This document shows positions 8,988 through 18,033 of a stretch of DNA of 64,000 nucleotides, piece after piece; the stretch's first letter is position 1; each line of letters begins with the position of its first letter. The DNA is from Sphingomonas hankookensis (lineage in GTDB: Bacteria; Pseudomonadota; Alphaproteobacteria; Sphingomonadales; Sphingomonadaceae): assembly GCF_028551275.1 (NCBI RefSeq), contig NZ_CP117025.1, positions 2,720,001-2,784,000 on the forward strand, read 5' to 3'. A program made the position numbers and the translations under genes. Under the pieces are notes generated by a model. That model was not told the DNA's origin, did no database searches, and worked only from the letters and a program-made list of their open reading frames with translations.

Positions 8988-9126
8988 GCAGTCCTTGGCC
9001 GGAATTTCGCGAAGGGCTATGCGCGGACCGATCCCGCCTGTCGAGCCGGGCGTCGCGCATTTGCCGCTTCACCAGCGCGTGAAACCAAGTTAGTATCCCA
9101 AGCAACAAAAGAACAAGCGGAAGAGG

Positions 9127-9771
9127 ATGCCGGCCAGCCCGGAGACCACCGCCATCAATCCCGCCCTGCCCCATAACGGCGTACCGCACAGCCGATCCGA
9201 AGATGTCTATGCGATCATCGTCGGCTGCGTGATGATCGCGCTGGGCCTCGCCATGCTGCGCGCCGCCGGACTGGTGACCGGCGGCATCGCCGGGGTGGCG
9301 TTGCTGGTGTCCTATCTCGTGCCGCTGCCGACCGGCGTGCTGTTCACGCTGATCAACATTCCCTTCTTCCTGTTCGCGCGCGCGGCGATGGGGTCGCGCT
9401 TCATGTGGCGCACCATCGCGGTCAATGGCGGCATCGCGCTGTTTTCGACGATGGCGCGCTACGGCTTTCGCATCGTCGAGGTGCATCCGGCCTTCGCCGC
9501 GGTCGCGGGCGGTACGGTGATCGGCATGGGCATCCTCGCGCTGGCGCGGCACGATGCCGGCGTCGGCGGGACCGGCGTGGTGACGCTGTGGCTGCAACGC
9601 ACGCGCGGGTGGAATGCGGGGCGGACGCAGATCGCGATCGACCTCGCCATCCTTGCCGCGTCCTTCGCGGTCGTCGCCCCGGTACAGGTCGCCTGGTCGG
9701 CGCTCAGCGCGGCGGCGATCAGCGGCATCCTGATCGCGTGGCACCGGCCGGGACGCTACACCGGCTATTGA
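9127..9771 (+). CDS. YitT/YczE-like integral membrane protein
   Basis: A 214-residue protein with about five membrane helices (roughly residues 28-48, 55-80, 98-115, 124-142 and 170-200). The family block 'AAGLVTGGIAGVALLVSYL' lies in the first two helices and PTGVLFTLINIPFF follows. This matches the YitT/DUF161 (PF02588-type) membrane family of unknown function. It is divergent from the hydrolase gene, with 139 bp between the two starts. Confidence 0.8.
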   Translation: MPASPETTAINPALPHNGVPHSRSEDVYAIIVGCVMIALGLAMLRAAGLVTGGIAGVALLVSYLVPLPTGVLFTLINIPFFLFARAAMGSRFMWRTIAVNGGIALFSTMARYGFRIVEVHPAFAAVAGGTVIGMGILALARHDAGVGGTGVVTLWLQRTRGWNAGRTQIAIDLAILAASFAVVAPVQVAWSALSAAAISGILIAWHRPGRYTGY

Positions 9772-9775
9772 CGGG

Positions 9776-10477
9776 TCAGGCGGCGATGGCCGTCAGCTGA
9801 TCGTTCTCACGCAACATGGCCGATGCGCGTTCGGTGGCGTGGCGGATATCCTCGGCCAGCGACTTCACCTCGCGCGCGACCACGGCAAAGCCGCTCCCCG
9901 CCTCACCCGCGCGCGCCGCCTCGATCGCGGCGTTCAACGCGACCAGCCGCGTCTGCGCGGTGATATCGCCGATCGAGGTGACGATCGCCGCCAGTTGCGT
10001 CATCAGCAGCCGCAGCGCCTCCGCCTGCTGCTCCAGCCGCGCCTGAAACCGCTGCCCCTCGTCGAAGCGTGCCTGCACTTCGCGTTCCAGCAGCACCTGC
10101 CGCGTCAGGTCGGTCGCGATCTTGACGATCGAGGTCGGTTGGCCGCGACCGTCGAGGATCGGGTTGTAGGTCGCCTGCAACCACACATCATGGCCCTGCC
10201 GGTCGATCCGCCGGTACAATCCGCTGTCGAACGCGCCCTCGCCCAGCTTGTGCCAGAATTGCGCATAATGCGCGGAAACGCCATCTTCCGTCCGACAGAA
10301 AATCCGGTGATGCCGGCCGCGTATCTCCGGCAGGCCATATCCCATGACGTCGAGGAACAGATCGTTGGCCCACAGGACGGTGCCGTCCAGCCCGAAATGG
10401 ACCACCGCCTGCGACCGGCAGATCGCCTCCCACGCACCGTGATACAGCGCGCTATCCTGGATGAACTGCGTGTCCAT
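9776..10477 (-). CDS. Soluble PAS-domain chemoreceptor-like protein
   Basis: About 233 residues without membrane segments. A PAS domain (about 20-135, with FCRTEDG and [20 protein letters not shown]) is followed by a short coiled coil and only the core of an MCP signalling domain. The hairpin tip region reads '[19 protein letters not shown]' plus [14 protein letters not shown]. This minimal PAS-MCP layout could feed a CheA such as the one at 61.6 kb. M at 10483 is an alternative start two codons earlier. A CtrA-like motif lies just upstream. Confidence 0.87.
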   Translation of the reverse strand: MDTQFIQDSALYHGAWEAICRSQAVVHFGLDGTVLWANDLFLDVMGYGLPEIRGRHHRIFCRTEDGVSAHYAQFWHKLGEGAFDSGLYRRIDRQGHDVWLQATYNPILDGRGQPTSIVKIATDLTRQVLLEREVQARFDEGQRFQARLEQQAEALRLLMTQLAAIVTSIGDITAQTRLVALNAAIEAARAGEAGSGFAVVAREVKSLAEDIRHATERASAMLRENDQLTAIAA

Positions 10478-10500
10478 GCACACATCATGCGCGCATAGCG

Positions 10501-10515
10501 TTAAGGACGACTTAG
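10501..10515. promoter_or_regulatory. CtrA-like binding motif upstream of PAS-chemoreceptor gene
   Basis: TTAA-GGACGAC-TTAG on the plus strand, one mismatch from TTAA-N7-TTAA. It lies 18-24 nt upstream of the chemoreceptor start. The same TTAA-N7-TTAG variant, on the opposite strand, precedes the PilZ gene. Confidence 0.5.
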
Positions 10516-10593
10516 GAAATCGGAACGGCTTCCGAAAAACAACGGTACGTCAGGTACGTAGCGCGCCGCGGCCGCCGCGGAAGCCGCGCCCGG

Positions 10594-11625
10594 TCAATCC
10601 TTCTTCAGGTGCCGGCGACCCAGCAGCTCCGCGATCTGCACCGCGTTCAGCGCGGCGCCCTTGCGCAGATTGTCGCTGACGCACCACAGGGCCAGGCCGT
10701 TCTCGACGGTCGAATCCTCGCGCACGCGGCTGACATAGGTCGCGAAGTCGCCGACGCATTCGATCGGAGTTGCGTATCCGCCGTCCTCACGCTTGTCGAC
10801 CAGCATGATGCCGGGCGCCTCGCGCAGGATCTTCTGCGCATCCTCGGCCGACAGCTCGTTTTCCAGCTCGATATTGATCGCTTCCGAATGGCCGACGAAC
10901 ACGGGAACGCGAACGCAGGTCGCGGTCACCTTGATCTTGGGATCGAGGATCTTCTTGGTCTCGACCACCATCTTCCACTCTTCCTTGGTCGACCCGTCGT
11001 CGAGGAAGCTGTCGATGTGCGGGATCACGTTGAACGCGATCTGCTTGGTGAACTTCTTGGGCTCTGCCGAGTCACCGACGAAGATGTTGCGGCTCTGTTC
11101 GAACAGCTCGTCCATCCCCGCCTTGCCCGCGCCCGACACCGACTGGTAGGTCGCGACGACGACGCGCTTGATCGTGGCGGCATCGTGCAGCGGCTTCAAT
11201 GCCACGACCATCTGCGCGGTCGAGCAATTGGGGTTGGCGATGATGTTGCGCGTCTTGTACCCGTCGATCGCCTCCGGGTTCACTTCCGGCACGATCAGCG
11301 GAACGTCGGGGTCCATGCGGTACAGCGACGAATTGTCGATCACCGTGCAGCCGGCGGCGGCGAACTTGGGCGCATAGACCTTGGTCGCCTCGCTGCCGAT
11401 CGCGAACAGCGCCATGTCCCATCCGGTCGGATCGAAATGCTCGATATTCTGGATCTTGTACTGCTTACCGGTCTCGCCGAAATCGGCCATGTCGCCGGCC
11501 GAGCGCGACGATGCCAGCACCGCCAGATCGTCGATCGGAAACTCGCGCTCCGCCAGGATGTTTAGCATTTCGCGCCCGACATTGCCGGTCGCGCCCGCGA
11601 CGACTACCCGATACCCCACTTGCAT
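10594..11625 (-). CDS. asd: Aspartate-semialdehyde dehydrogenase
   Basis: A 343-residue enzyme that reduces aspartyl phosphate to aspartate semialdehyde for Lys, Met, Thr and diaminopimelate synthesis. It has the NADP-binding loop GATGNVG (11-17) and the catalytic Cys134 in NPNCSTAQ. The substrate-binding histidine region is 'RVPVFVGHSE'. The ATG at 11623-11625 gives MQVGYRVVVAGATG, the normal family N-terminus; the frame continues 53 codons upstream with unrelated sequence. Confidence 0.96.
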   Translation of the reverse strand: MQVGYRVVVAGATGNVGREMLNILAEREFPIDDLAVLASSRSAGDMADFGETGKQYKIQNIEHFDPTGWDMALFAIGSEATKVYAPKFAAAGCTVIDNSSLYRMDPDVPLIVPEVNPEAIDGYKTRNIIANPNCSTAQMVVALKPLHDAATIKRVVVATYQSVSGAGKAGMDELFEQSRNIFVGDSAEPKKFTKQIAFNVIPHIDSFLDDGSTKEEWKMVVETKKILDPKIKVTATCVRVPVFVGHSEAINIELENELSAEDAQKILREAPGIMLVDKREDGGYATPIECVGDFATYVSRVREDSTVENGLALWCVSDNLRKGAALNAVQIAELLGRRHLKKD

Positions 11626-11771
11626 ACTCCGCGTTCTTAACTTGCGCGAACGCATAGTCGCCTTGCAAGAAAAGTCCAGCGGTTCGCGGATCACGGTCAG
11701 CTCCTGCGCCGCTCTTGCCTGGGGATCGGTGGCGCGTGCATGATCCCGGCCGGAGCGGAGGACAAGGCTGA

Positions 11772-12588
11772 ATGCAACACCCAAGGCGTTTTATCTCAGC
11801 GACATTCCGGCGGTCATGCGGCGCGAGCAATGGCCGATTGGCGCAGCATTGATGGATCGCTGGTTCGCAGCGAAGGCCTGGGCCATGCCGACAGCCGTCA
11901 AGCGCGGCCAGCAACCAGCGCCGCCGCGTGCCGTCGATACCACCACCGTCACGATGGCATGGGCAATGGCGGTGCCGCGCTTCGCCGCTGCCCAACGCCG
12001 GCTGCTGGCAACATGGTCGCGTGGTGAGCGGCTCGGTCCCAGTCCGGGCGAAGTCGTGCGCAGGTCCTGCGGTGGATGCGCATCTACCGTGTCGCCGGTG
12101 ATCGCTCGTTCCGCTTCGGCGACCTGAGACGGCGGGTCCCGGTCATCGACATGGACTGCGCGATCAACCGCGAGGTGGTCGACAGCGCCTGGTATGGCGC
12201 CGCCGACGATTTCTACGCCGCGTTCGGCAGCGCGCTGGTACGGCTGGCAGTCAGCGGCATGGTCGAACCCGTATCCGGCGGCTAGCGGGTGAGCATCGAT
12301 CAGGTCGGTACCTACCTGCGTGACTCTTACGATTTCAACGGCAACCAGCCGCTGGGCAGCTGGGGTCCGGGCGGCCTTTTGCGCGTCGCGCTACTCGCAC
12401 CGGCCATCGAAGTAGAGGTCCGCAAGCAACCCTCCTCTTTCCGACAGGGGTTTGCCTGTTTCCCGGTCAGCAACGACCCGTTCCGGCAATATCGTGGCGT
12501 TACGGACATGGGCGGGGACTTCATGATCTATTCGGACATACGCGGGCAGCGACTGGCCCAGCCCGTCACCGTCATGGTGCCACGATGA
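11772..12588 (+). pseudogene. DUF6402-type gene broken by two frameshifts and one stop
   Basis: The product is unknown. From recall, the pieces resemble the DUF6402 family. A Shine-Dalgarno-like GGAGG at 11758-11762 precedes ATG 11772 (MQHPRR). The coding frame then shifts in the T-run near 11790, after which FYLSDIPAVM...AALMDRWFAAKAWAMP and TTTVTMAWAMAVPRF are read. It shifts again between about 12028 and 12075 into the frame giving 'RIYRVAGDRSFRFGDL'. That frame has an in-frame TAG at 12283-12285 and continues after it with VGTYLRDSYDFNGNQPLGSW and GGDFMIYSDIRG to a TGA at 12586. Three independent lesions indicate decay rather than recoding. Confidence 0.65.
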
Positions 12589-12947
12589 GCCGGCGGCCGT
12601 GGCGTGCGCCGGTAGTCGCGATCGCCTTCGTTGCGGGCACCGCAGTCGGCGCGACTGCCGGACTGCATTGGGCGACGCCGGGTGCCCTGATCGACATCGA
12701 AACCTCACCCGACCAGAAAGAACGGGTCGAGCTCTATCGCCCGGATCGCTGGCAGCAGCTGACGGGCCACAATGCAAACGACTATGCCATCGCCCGCCTG
12801 TCCTCGACCGCCGACGGCACGATCCTCGCCACCAGTCCGCCCTTCTACCTCGACGGATCGGGCGCGACGCGGTGGTCGCCCCGCGCGGTCGAGATCGGCG
12901 TCGCCGCCCGGTACGACCGGGCGACGGGCCGATGGTCGGTGCAATAG
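12585..12947 (+). CDS. Hypothetical exported/anchored protein downstream of the DUF6402 pseudogene
   Basis: A 120-residue protein not assigned to a family. An arginine-rich start is followed by one hydrophobic segment (about 9-30, VVAIAFVAGTAVGATAGLHW), either a signal peptide or an anchor. The rest is a soluble domain of about 85 residues with ELYRPDRWQQL and FYLDGSGATRWSPRAVEIG. Its ATG overlaps the stop of the broken upstream gene (ATGA), so the two were once translationally coupled and probably functioned together. It is itself intact. Confidence 0.65.
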   Translation: MSRRPWRAPVVAIAFVAGTAVGATAGLHWATPGALIDIETSPDQKERVELYRPDRWQQLTGHNANDYAIARLSSTADGTILATSPPFYLDGSGATRWSPRAVEIGVAARYDRATGRWSVQ

Positions 12948-12948
12948 C

Positions 12949-15198
12949 TTACGGCTTGTCCTTCACCTGCCGGTTCAGGAAGTTCAGGATCGTCTTCCAC
13001 AGATGCTCGCTCACCCCCGGTCCGCCGACGCGGTGGGTCTGCCCCGGATAGAGCATCAGTTCGAACGGTGTCGCCGATTTCTGCATCGCCGCCATCATCG
13101 CGGTCGAATGTTCCAGCACGACGTTATCGTCGGCCATGCCGTGGATCAGCAGCATCGGATCGCTGATCTTCGCCGCGTCCGCCACCGTCGCCGACGTGGC
13201 ATAGGCTTCGGGCACCGTGCGGGGATCGCCCATATAGCGCTCGGTATAATGGGTGTCGTACAGTTCCCAGCGCGACACCGGCGCGCCCGCCACGCCCGCC
13301 GCGAACACGCCCGGCGCCTTTTCCAGCATCTTGAGCGTCATATAGCCGCCATAGGACCAGCCATAGGTCGCGATCTTGTCCGGCGCGACGAAGGGCAAGG
13401 TCTTGAGATAATTCGCGCCGGCAATCTGGTCGTCGACCTCGACCGATCCCATCGCGCGATAAATCTGGTTCTCGAACGCCTTGCCGCGTTCGGGCGATCC
13501 GCGATTATCGATCTCGAACCAGATCCACCCCTGATCGACCAGATATTGGCGCAGCGCCCCGCCCCATGCGCGGCGCACGACCTGGCTGCCCGGCCCGCCA
13601 TAATGCGAGAAGAACACCGGATAGCGCTTGCCCGGCTCCAGCTTGGGCGTGATCATGTTCCAGTGCAGCACCGACCCGTCGGCCGCCTTGATCTCCCCGA
13701 ACTGCGTCGGGCGATGGCTGGCGACATAGGGCGCGTAGGGGTGATCGCCGCTCAGCGCATTCTCGTTGATCCACGCGATCCGCTTGGCCGACGTATCCGC
13801 CAGATAGGTCTGCGCCGGCTGGTCGGGGTTGGAGCGGGTGACGATCAGCCGCGCCGCCTTCCCGTCCATCGACGCGCCGTAGGACCAGCCCGCCTCGGTC
13901 ATCCGCGTGACCGCGCCGGGCTTGGACAGGTCGACGCGGTATAGCTGCCGCTCCAGCACATCGTCCTTGTTGGCGAGGAAATAGACGCGCCCCTTCGCCT
14001 CGTCGACGCCCGCCAGATCTGCGACCATCCATTTGCCGCTGGTCAGCTGCGTCCACTTGCCTGCCTGCCAGCGGTACAGATGGCCGTACCCGTCGCGCTC
14101 CGACCACCAGATGAGACTCCCGTCCTTCATCATGTGATAGGCATCGGACAGGTTGATCCAGCTCTTCGGTCCCGATTCTTCGGTGAACAGCACGGTCGAG
14201 CGACCGGTTGTCGGATCGACCTTCAGCATGTCGAGCCTGGTCTGCGCCCGGTCCTGCCGCTGGACCAGCAGCGCCTTGCCATCCGGCGTCCAGTCGACCC
14301 GCGCCAGATAGATGTCGGGATCGGGGCCCAGGTCAACCTTCACCCGGCCCGACCCGTCCGGCTTCATCACATACAGGTCGACCAGCACGTTGGGCGTGCC
14401 CGCCTTCGGGTAACGCTGCTGATAGATGCTCGTCCCCTCGGCACCGATCGCCGAGCGGGTGACGATGCCGACCGGCGCCTCGTCGAAGCGCTGCACCGCG
14501 ACCAGCCGGTCGCCCGGCGACCACCAATAGCCGGTACGCCGTCCCATTTCTTCCTGCGCGACGAACTCCGCCTCGCCGAAATGGACATTATCCTTGCCTT
14601 CGGTGGTGAGCGCGGTTTCCTTGCCGGTCTTCAGGTCCAGCGCCACCAGGTTCTGGTCGCGTACGAAGCTGACATAGTTGCCCTCCGGGCTGACCACCGG
14701 GTTCAGCTCGCCGCTCTCGCTGTTGGTCAGCCGGCGGACCTGGCCGTCGATCGTCGCGAGATAGAGGTCGCCGTCCAGCGGCACGAGGATCGACTTGCCA
14801 TCGGGCGCCCAGTCATAGGCCAGGATGCCGCGCTTGCCGGTCAGCGAGCGGTCGCGCTCGCGCTGCATCTTTTCCGCTTCGGACAGCGCCGCACCGGTGC
14901 CGACCTTCTTGGAATCGACCAGCATCCGCCATTCGCGGGTGGTCGTGTCCATCGCCCACAGATCGAACCGCTCGCGCTCGTCCGCCCGATTGCGCAGCAG
15001 CGTGACGTACTTGCCGTCCGGCGACAGCTTCAAATTCTGCGGCTGGCTGCCGTTCAGGTCGGGGCTGGCGAACACCCGCTCCAGAGTCAGCTCGCCGGCC
15101 CTTGCCGGATTGCCGGCGGCCGCTGGCTGGGCCGGTTCACTCGCCATCCCGGCCGTTCCCATTGCCAGCAACGCTGCGCCCATCAACCATTTTACCAT
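12949..15198 (-). CDS. Dipeptidyl peptidase IV-type S9 serine peptidase, exported
   Basis: A 749-residue peptidase. The signal peptide is residues 1-19 (cleavage after GMA). An eight-bladed propeller-like N-terminal region follows, with the double-glutamate motif QEEMGRR near residue 215 that anchors substrate N-termini in DPP IV. The C-terminal hydrolase domain has Ser615 in GWSYGGY, an Asp in HGMADDN (690/691) and His722 in GQTHRV. It should release X-Pro dipeptides from peptides in the periplasm. It is a monocistronic gene. Confidence 0.92.
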   Translation of the reverse strand: MVKWLMGAALLAMGTAGMASEPAQPAAAGNPARAGELTLERVFASPDLNGSQPQNLKLSPDGKYVTLLRNRADERERFDLWAMDTTTREWRMLVDSKKVGTGAALSEAEKMQRERDRSLTGKRGILAYDWAPDGKSILVPLDGDLYLATIDGQVRRLTNSESGELNPVVSPEGNYVSFVRDQNLVALDLKTGKETALTTEGKDNVHFGEAEFVAQEEMGRRTGYWWSPGDRLVAVQRFDEAPVGIVTRSAIGAEGTSIYQQRYPKAGTPNVLVDLYVMKPDGSGRVKVDLGPDPDIYLARVDWTPDGKALLVQRQDRAQTRLDMLKVDPTTGRSTVLFTEESGPKSWINLSDAYHMMKDGSLIWWSERDGYGHLYRWQAGKWTQLTSGKWMVADLAGVDEAKGRVYFLANKDDVLERQLYRVDLSKPGAVTRMTEAGWSYGASMDGKAARLIVTRSNPDQPAQTYLADTSAKRIAWINENALSGDHPYAPYVASHRPTQFGEIKAADGSVLHWNMITPKLEPGKRYPVFFSHYGGPGSQVVRRAWGGALRQYLVDQGWIWFEIDNRGSPERGKAFENQIYRAMGSVEVDDQIAGANYLKTLPFVAPDKIATYGWSYGGYMTLKMLEKAPGVFAAGVAGAPVSRWELYDTHYTERYMGDPRTVPEAYATSATVADAAKISDPMLLIHGMADDNVVLEHSTAMMAAMQKSATPFELMLYPGQTHRVGGPGVSEHLWKTILNFLNRQVKDKP

Positions 15199-15315
15199 AG
15201 TGCCCCGTATCCTTGCCCGGCACGTCCGCGCCGGTCGTATCGGTTGTTATCGCTTGGGGGACGGCGGAGGTAAATGGCTGAATTAGGCGGGTCGCGGACC
15301 GGTCCTACCAATGCC

Positions 15316-15402
15316 GTACCCCCGCGCAGGCGGGGGTCCAGGGTCACAGGCGCGGGCCGTGGTCAGCTTGGCTCCGGATTCCCGCCTGCGCGGGAATGAC
15401 GG
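15316..15402. repeat. Paired-palindrome intergenic repeat (copy 2)
   Basis: The left arm (15316-15340) contains CCCCCGCGCAGGCGGGGG and the right arm CCCGCCTGCGCGGGAATGACG, about 35 nt apart. Its left 25 nt are identical to the copy inside selO at 23695. It lies between the S9 peptidase promoter and the stop of the SH3 gene. Confidence 0.85.
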
Positions 15403-15408
15403 AACGCC

Positions 15409-15891
15409 CTACATCGTCTCGCCGGGATCGACGCCCCACAGCCGCGACTGTTCGACATAGCCCCCGCGCCCCTTCACATCGAAGAAGCACCATGCGCCAT
15501 TGCATCGCGACAACCGCCCGACGACCCCCGGCGCGGCGCGCCACACCACCGCCGCCCCCGCCTGCGGCGACGCGCGCAGTTCGACCACCTCGCGCCCGAC
15601 AAAGCCGGTGCGCCGGTCGCTCAGCAGCCCGACCTGCAACCATCCACGCGTGCCGTCCGGGTCCTCGACCCGGCGCCAGTCCTGATAGATGTCGAGCACC
15701 TTGATCGGCATGTCGGCGCGGCGATAGACCCACTGGGTCGGATAATTCTTGCCCGGCCCGCTGCGCATCCGCGCCTCGCCCGCGGCGATCGACGCATAAT
15801 AGGGCGTCTTGCGGCGCTGCGCATCGGCCGCTCCCGTCGCAACCACCGTCAGCACCGCCGCCACCGCGATCGATCGCCCGCCCAAGCGCAT
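15409..15891 (-). CDS. Exported bacterial SH3-like domain protein
   Basis: A 160-residue protein. The signal peptide is residues 1-25 (ending ATGAADA). Two SH3-like repeats follow: 'YYASIAAGEARMRSGPGKNY' through the GWLQ block, and a second one with ELRASPQAGAAVVWRAAPG ending near GGYVEQSRLWGV. The family (SH3_3/SH3_4, formerly DUF1058 in alphaproteobacteria) is thought to bind cell-wall ligands. The start at 15889-15891 has a GGGGA ribosome site about 9 nt upstream; the open frame's upstream part overlaps the divergent dehydrogenase. Confidence 0.85.
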   Translation of the reverse strand: MRLGGRSIAVAAVLTVVATGAADAQRRKTPYYASIAAGEARMRSGPGKNYPTQWVYRRADMPIKVLDIYQDWRRVEDPDGTRGWLQVGLLSDRRTGFVGREVVELRASPQAGAAVVWRAAPGVVGRLSRCNGAWCFFDVKGRGGYVEQSRLWGVDPGETM

Positions 15892-15983
15892 GATATTGTC
15901 CCCGAATGTCTGTCGCTTGCCTGTATCGGCAAGCAGCCCCCGCGGCAAGCCGTTGACGCCGCCCGCCCCCTTCGCCAATCCGT

Positions 15984-16988
15984 ATGACATGGCCGCAGCA
16001 TCCCCCCGCCCCGCACCCCCGAGTCCAGGTGACGCGGCGGTTGCCGGCGGCGACGGAGGGGCGGATGGCGACGCTGTTCGACACGGTGTTCAGCCCCGAC
16101 GACCATGCCCTTTCCCGCGACGAACTGGCCGCCGCGATGGCGGACTGCGACGTGCTGGTCCCCGCCGTCACCGACGTCATCGACGCCGAGCTGATCGCCG
16201 CCGCGCCCGATCGCCTGCGCCTGATCGCCAATTACGGCGCGGGCGTGAACCATATCGACCTGAAGGCGGCCCACGCCCGCCGCATCCTAGTCACCAACAC
16301 CCCCGGCGTCCTGACCGAGGATACCGCCGACATGGTGATGGCGCTCATCCTCGCCGTGCCGCGCCGGCTGGCCGAAGGGGAAAAGCTGGTCCGCTCGGGC
16401 GAATGGAAGGGCTGGAGCCCCAGCGGCATGCTCGGCCACCGCATCGGCGGCAAGGCGCTGGGCATCGTCGGCATGGGCCGCATCGGCCAGGCCGTCGCAC
16501 GCCGCGCCCGTGCCTTCGGCCTGTCGATCCATTACCACAACCGCCACCGCCTGCCCGAAACGGTCGAGGCCGAACTCGGCGCCACCTGGCATGCCGACCT
16601 CGACGAGATGCTGGGCGTCATCGACCTGCTGACGATCCACACCCCGCGCAATGCAGACAGCGAAAACCTGCTCAACGAGAACCGCATCGCCCGGCTGCGC
16701 CGCCACGTCTATCTGATCAACGCCTCGCGCGGCGGCATCGTCGACGAAGAGGCGCTGGTCGATGCCCTCGAACGCGGACGCCTCGCCGGCGCGGGCCTCG
16801 ACGTCTGGGCGCACGAACCCGCCATCGACCCCCGTCTGCTGGCGCTGCCCAATGTCGTGATGACCCCGCACATGGGATCGGCCACGCTGGAGGGCCGCGT
16901 GGCGATGGGGGAAAAGGTGATCACCAACATCCGCGTCTGGGCGGACGGCCACCGCCCGCCGGATCAGGTGCTGGACGGGTTGCGGTAG
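15984..16988 (+). CDS. D-2-hydroxyacid dehydrogenase (glyoxylate/hydroxypyruvate reductase type)
   Basis: A 334-residue NAD(P)H enzyme. The nucleotide-binding loop is GMGRIG (163-168), and the catalytic triad is Arg249 (NASRGG), Glu278 (HEPA) and His296 (TPHMGSAT). The segment NYGAGVNHID is typical of the glyoxylate/hydroxypyruvate reductase branch, which reduces these acids to glycolate or glycerate. It is divergent from the SH3 gene with a ~90-bp promoter region. Confidence 0.9.
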   Translation: MTWPQHPPAPHPRVQVTRRLPAATEGRMATLFDTVFSPDDHALSRDELAAAMADCDVLVPAVTDVIDAELIAAAPDRLRLIANYGAGVNHIDLKAAHARRILVTNTPGVLTEDTADMVMALILAVPRRLAEGEKLVRSGEWKGWSPSGMLGHRIGGKALGIVGMGRIGQAVARRARAFGLSIHYHNRHRLPETVEAELGATWHADLDEMLGVIDLLTIHTPRNADSENLLNENRIARLRRHVYLINASRGGIVDEEALVDALERGRLAGAGLDVWAHEPAIDPRLLALPNVVMTPHMGSATLEGRVAMGEKVITNIRVWADGHRPPDQVLDGLR

Positions 16989-17006
16989 GATCATTGGGGA
17001 CAGGCG

Positions 17007-17531
17007 ATGCGGTGGAGATCGATTGCCTCAGGACTGATCCCGATCGTCGCGCCGACCGGCGGAACCGTCGCCATGCCGGCCGCGCAACAAGCCGAAGCGG
17101 ACAAGCCGATCGTCTGCCCACTATCCGCGCCCTATCGCACCGACAATGCCTTCGCCCGCATCCTGCGCCACGAAATCCCCGCCTCGATCATCGCCGAAAA
17201 CGCGCGCGTGATGGCGATCGTCCCGATCGACTGGAAACGTCCGGGCCATGCGCTGGTGATCCCCAAGGCGCCGGTCCGCAACCTCTACGAGCTGAGCGAC
17301 CGCGACATGCTGGCCGTCATGCGGATGGCCAAACGCGTGGCGACCGCGCAGCAGCGTGCGCTGGGCAGCACCGGGTTCGCGGTGCAGCAGAACAATGCCG
17401 TCAGCCAGCATGTCTGCCACTTTCACCTGCACGTCATCCCGAACACAGCCCCGGACCCCAGAAGCAACCCGACCCGCGCCGAAATGGACGCCATCGCCCG
17501 GCGTTTGAAGGCTGCCCTTCCGCCCGGATGA
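17007..17531 (+). CDS. HIT family protein with unusual N-terminal extension
   Basis: A 174-residue histidine-triad protein with the motif HVCHFHLHV (catalytic His138, 140 and 142). The family includes nucleoside phosphoramidases and nucleotide hydrolases. The HIT fold starts near residue 43 (YRTDNAFARILRHEIPAS). The preceding 40 residues are extra: mildly hydrophobic with a small-residue stretch (TVAMPAAQQAEA) that could be a signal peptide. The 17007 start has a good GGGGACAGG upstream; Met23 (17073) is an alternative that would remove most of the extension. Confidence 0.85.
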   Translation: MRWRSIASGLIPIVAPTGGTVAMPAAQQAEADKPIVCPLSAPYRTDNAFARILRHEIPASIIAENARVMAIVPIDWKRPGHALVIPKAPVRNLYELSDRDMLAVMRMAKRVATAQQRALGSTGFAVQQNNAVSQHVCHFHLHVIPNTAPDPRSNPTRAEMDAIARRLKAALPPG

Positions 17532-17538
17532 CCGGCCG

Positions 17539-18033
17539 CTACTCGTCCTCCACGAACCGGCGCTTCGGAAAGGCGGCGCTCCCGTCGTCCACGACCTGCC
17601 GAAAGCGCATTGCCAGCCGTCTTTCCGCAACGGGAAGGTCGCGAAAATCGATCGGGATGCGCGCGACTTGCTGCAACCGCCCGTCATACAGATCGATATG
17701 CGCCACCGGAAACACGCCCAGGACGAACACCGTCCGGCCAAAGCCTTCGACGTTCCGCAGGTCGATCGTCCGCTCTCGGTACAGCCGGTTCATGCGGATG
17801 ACGTCGCCATCCAGCGTCCAGCTGAAATCCTGGATCGCGAACCCACCGATTACGAAGCCGAGAATGACCAGTCCGATCGCCAGCCCGGACCAGATTTCAG
17901 CCGCGGGCAATGTCGCCCAGTGCCGCACCATCGCCTCTACCAGCGCGATCAGTGCCGCCGATCCGGCCAGAATGATGAACCAGCTCAGCAGGCGCTTGGG
18001 CCATCCGGTTCGGAACACGAGCTTCTCTGCCAT
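17539..18033 (-). CDS. Hypothetical membrane protein with two helices and a PH-like tail
   Basis: A 164-residue protein that I do not recognise by family. Two membrane helices (about 17-37 and 48-68) are followed by a soluble region of about 95 residues. It has alternating strand-like segments (FSWTLDGDVIRMNRLYRERTIDLRNVEGF) that resemble the bacterial PH-like domains found after two-helix hairpins. It is convergent with the HIT gene (7 bases apart). A 364-bp gap lies upstream. Confidence 0.6.
   Translation of the reverse strand: MAEKLVFRTGWPKRLLSWFIILAGSAALIALVEAMVRHWATLPAAEIWSGLAIGLVILGFVIGGFAIQDFSWTLDGDVIRMNRLYRERTIDLRNVEGFGRTVFVLGVFPVAHIDLYDGRLQQVARIPIDFRDLPVAERRLAMRFRQVVDDGSAAFPKRRFVEDE

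Noticed and set aside
12283..12285. TAG as programmed readthrough in the DUF6402-type gene
   Set aside because: Two further frameshifts upstream make decay the simpler explanation.
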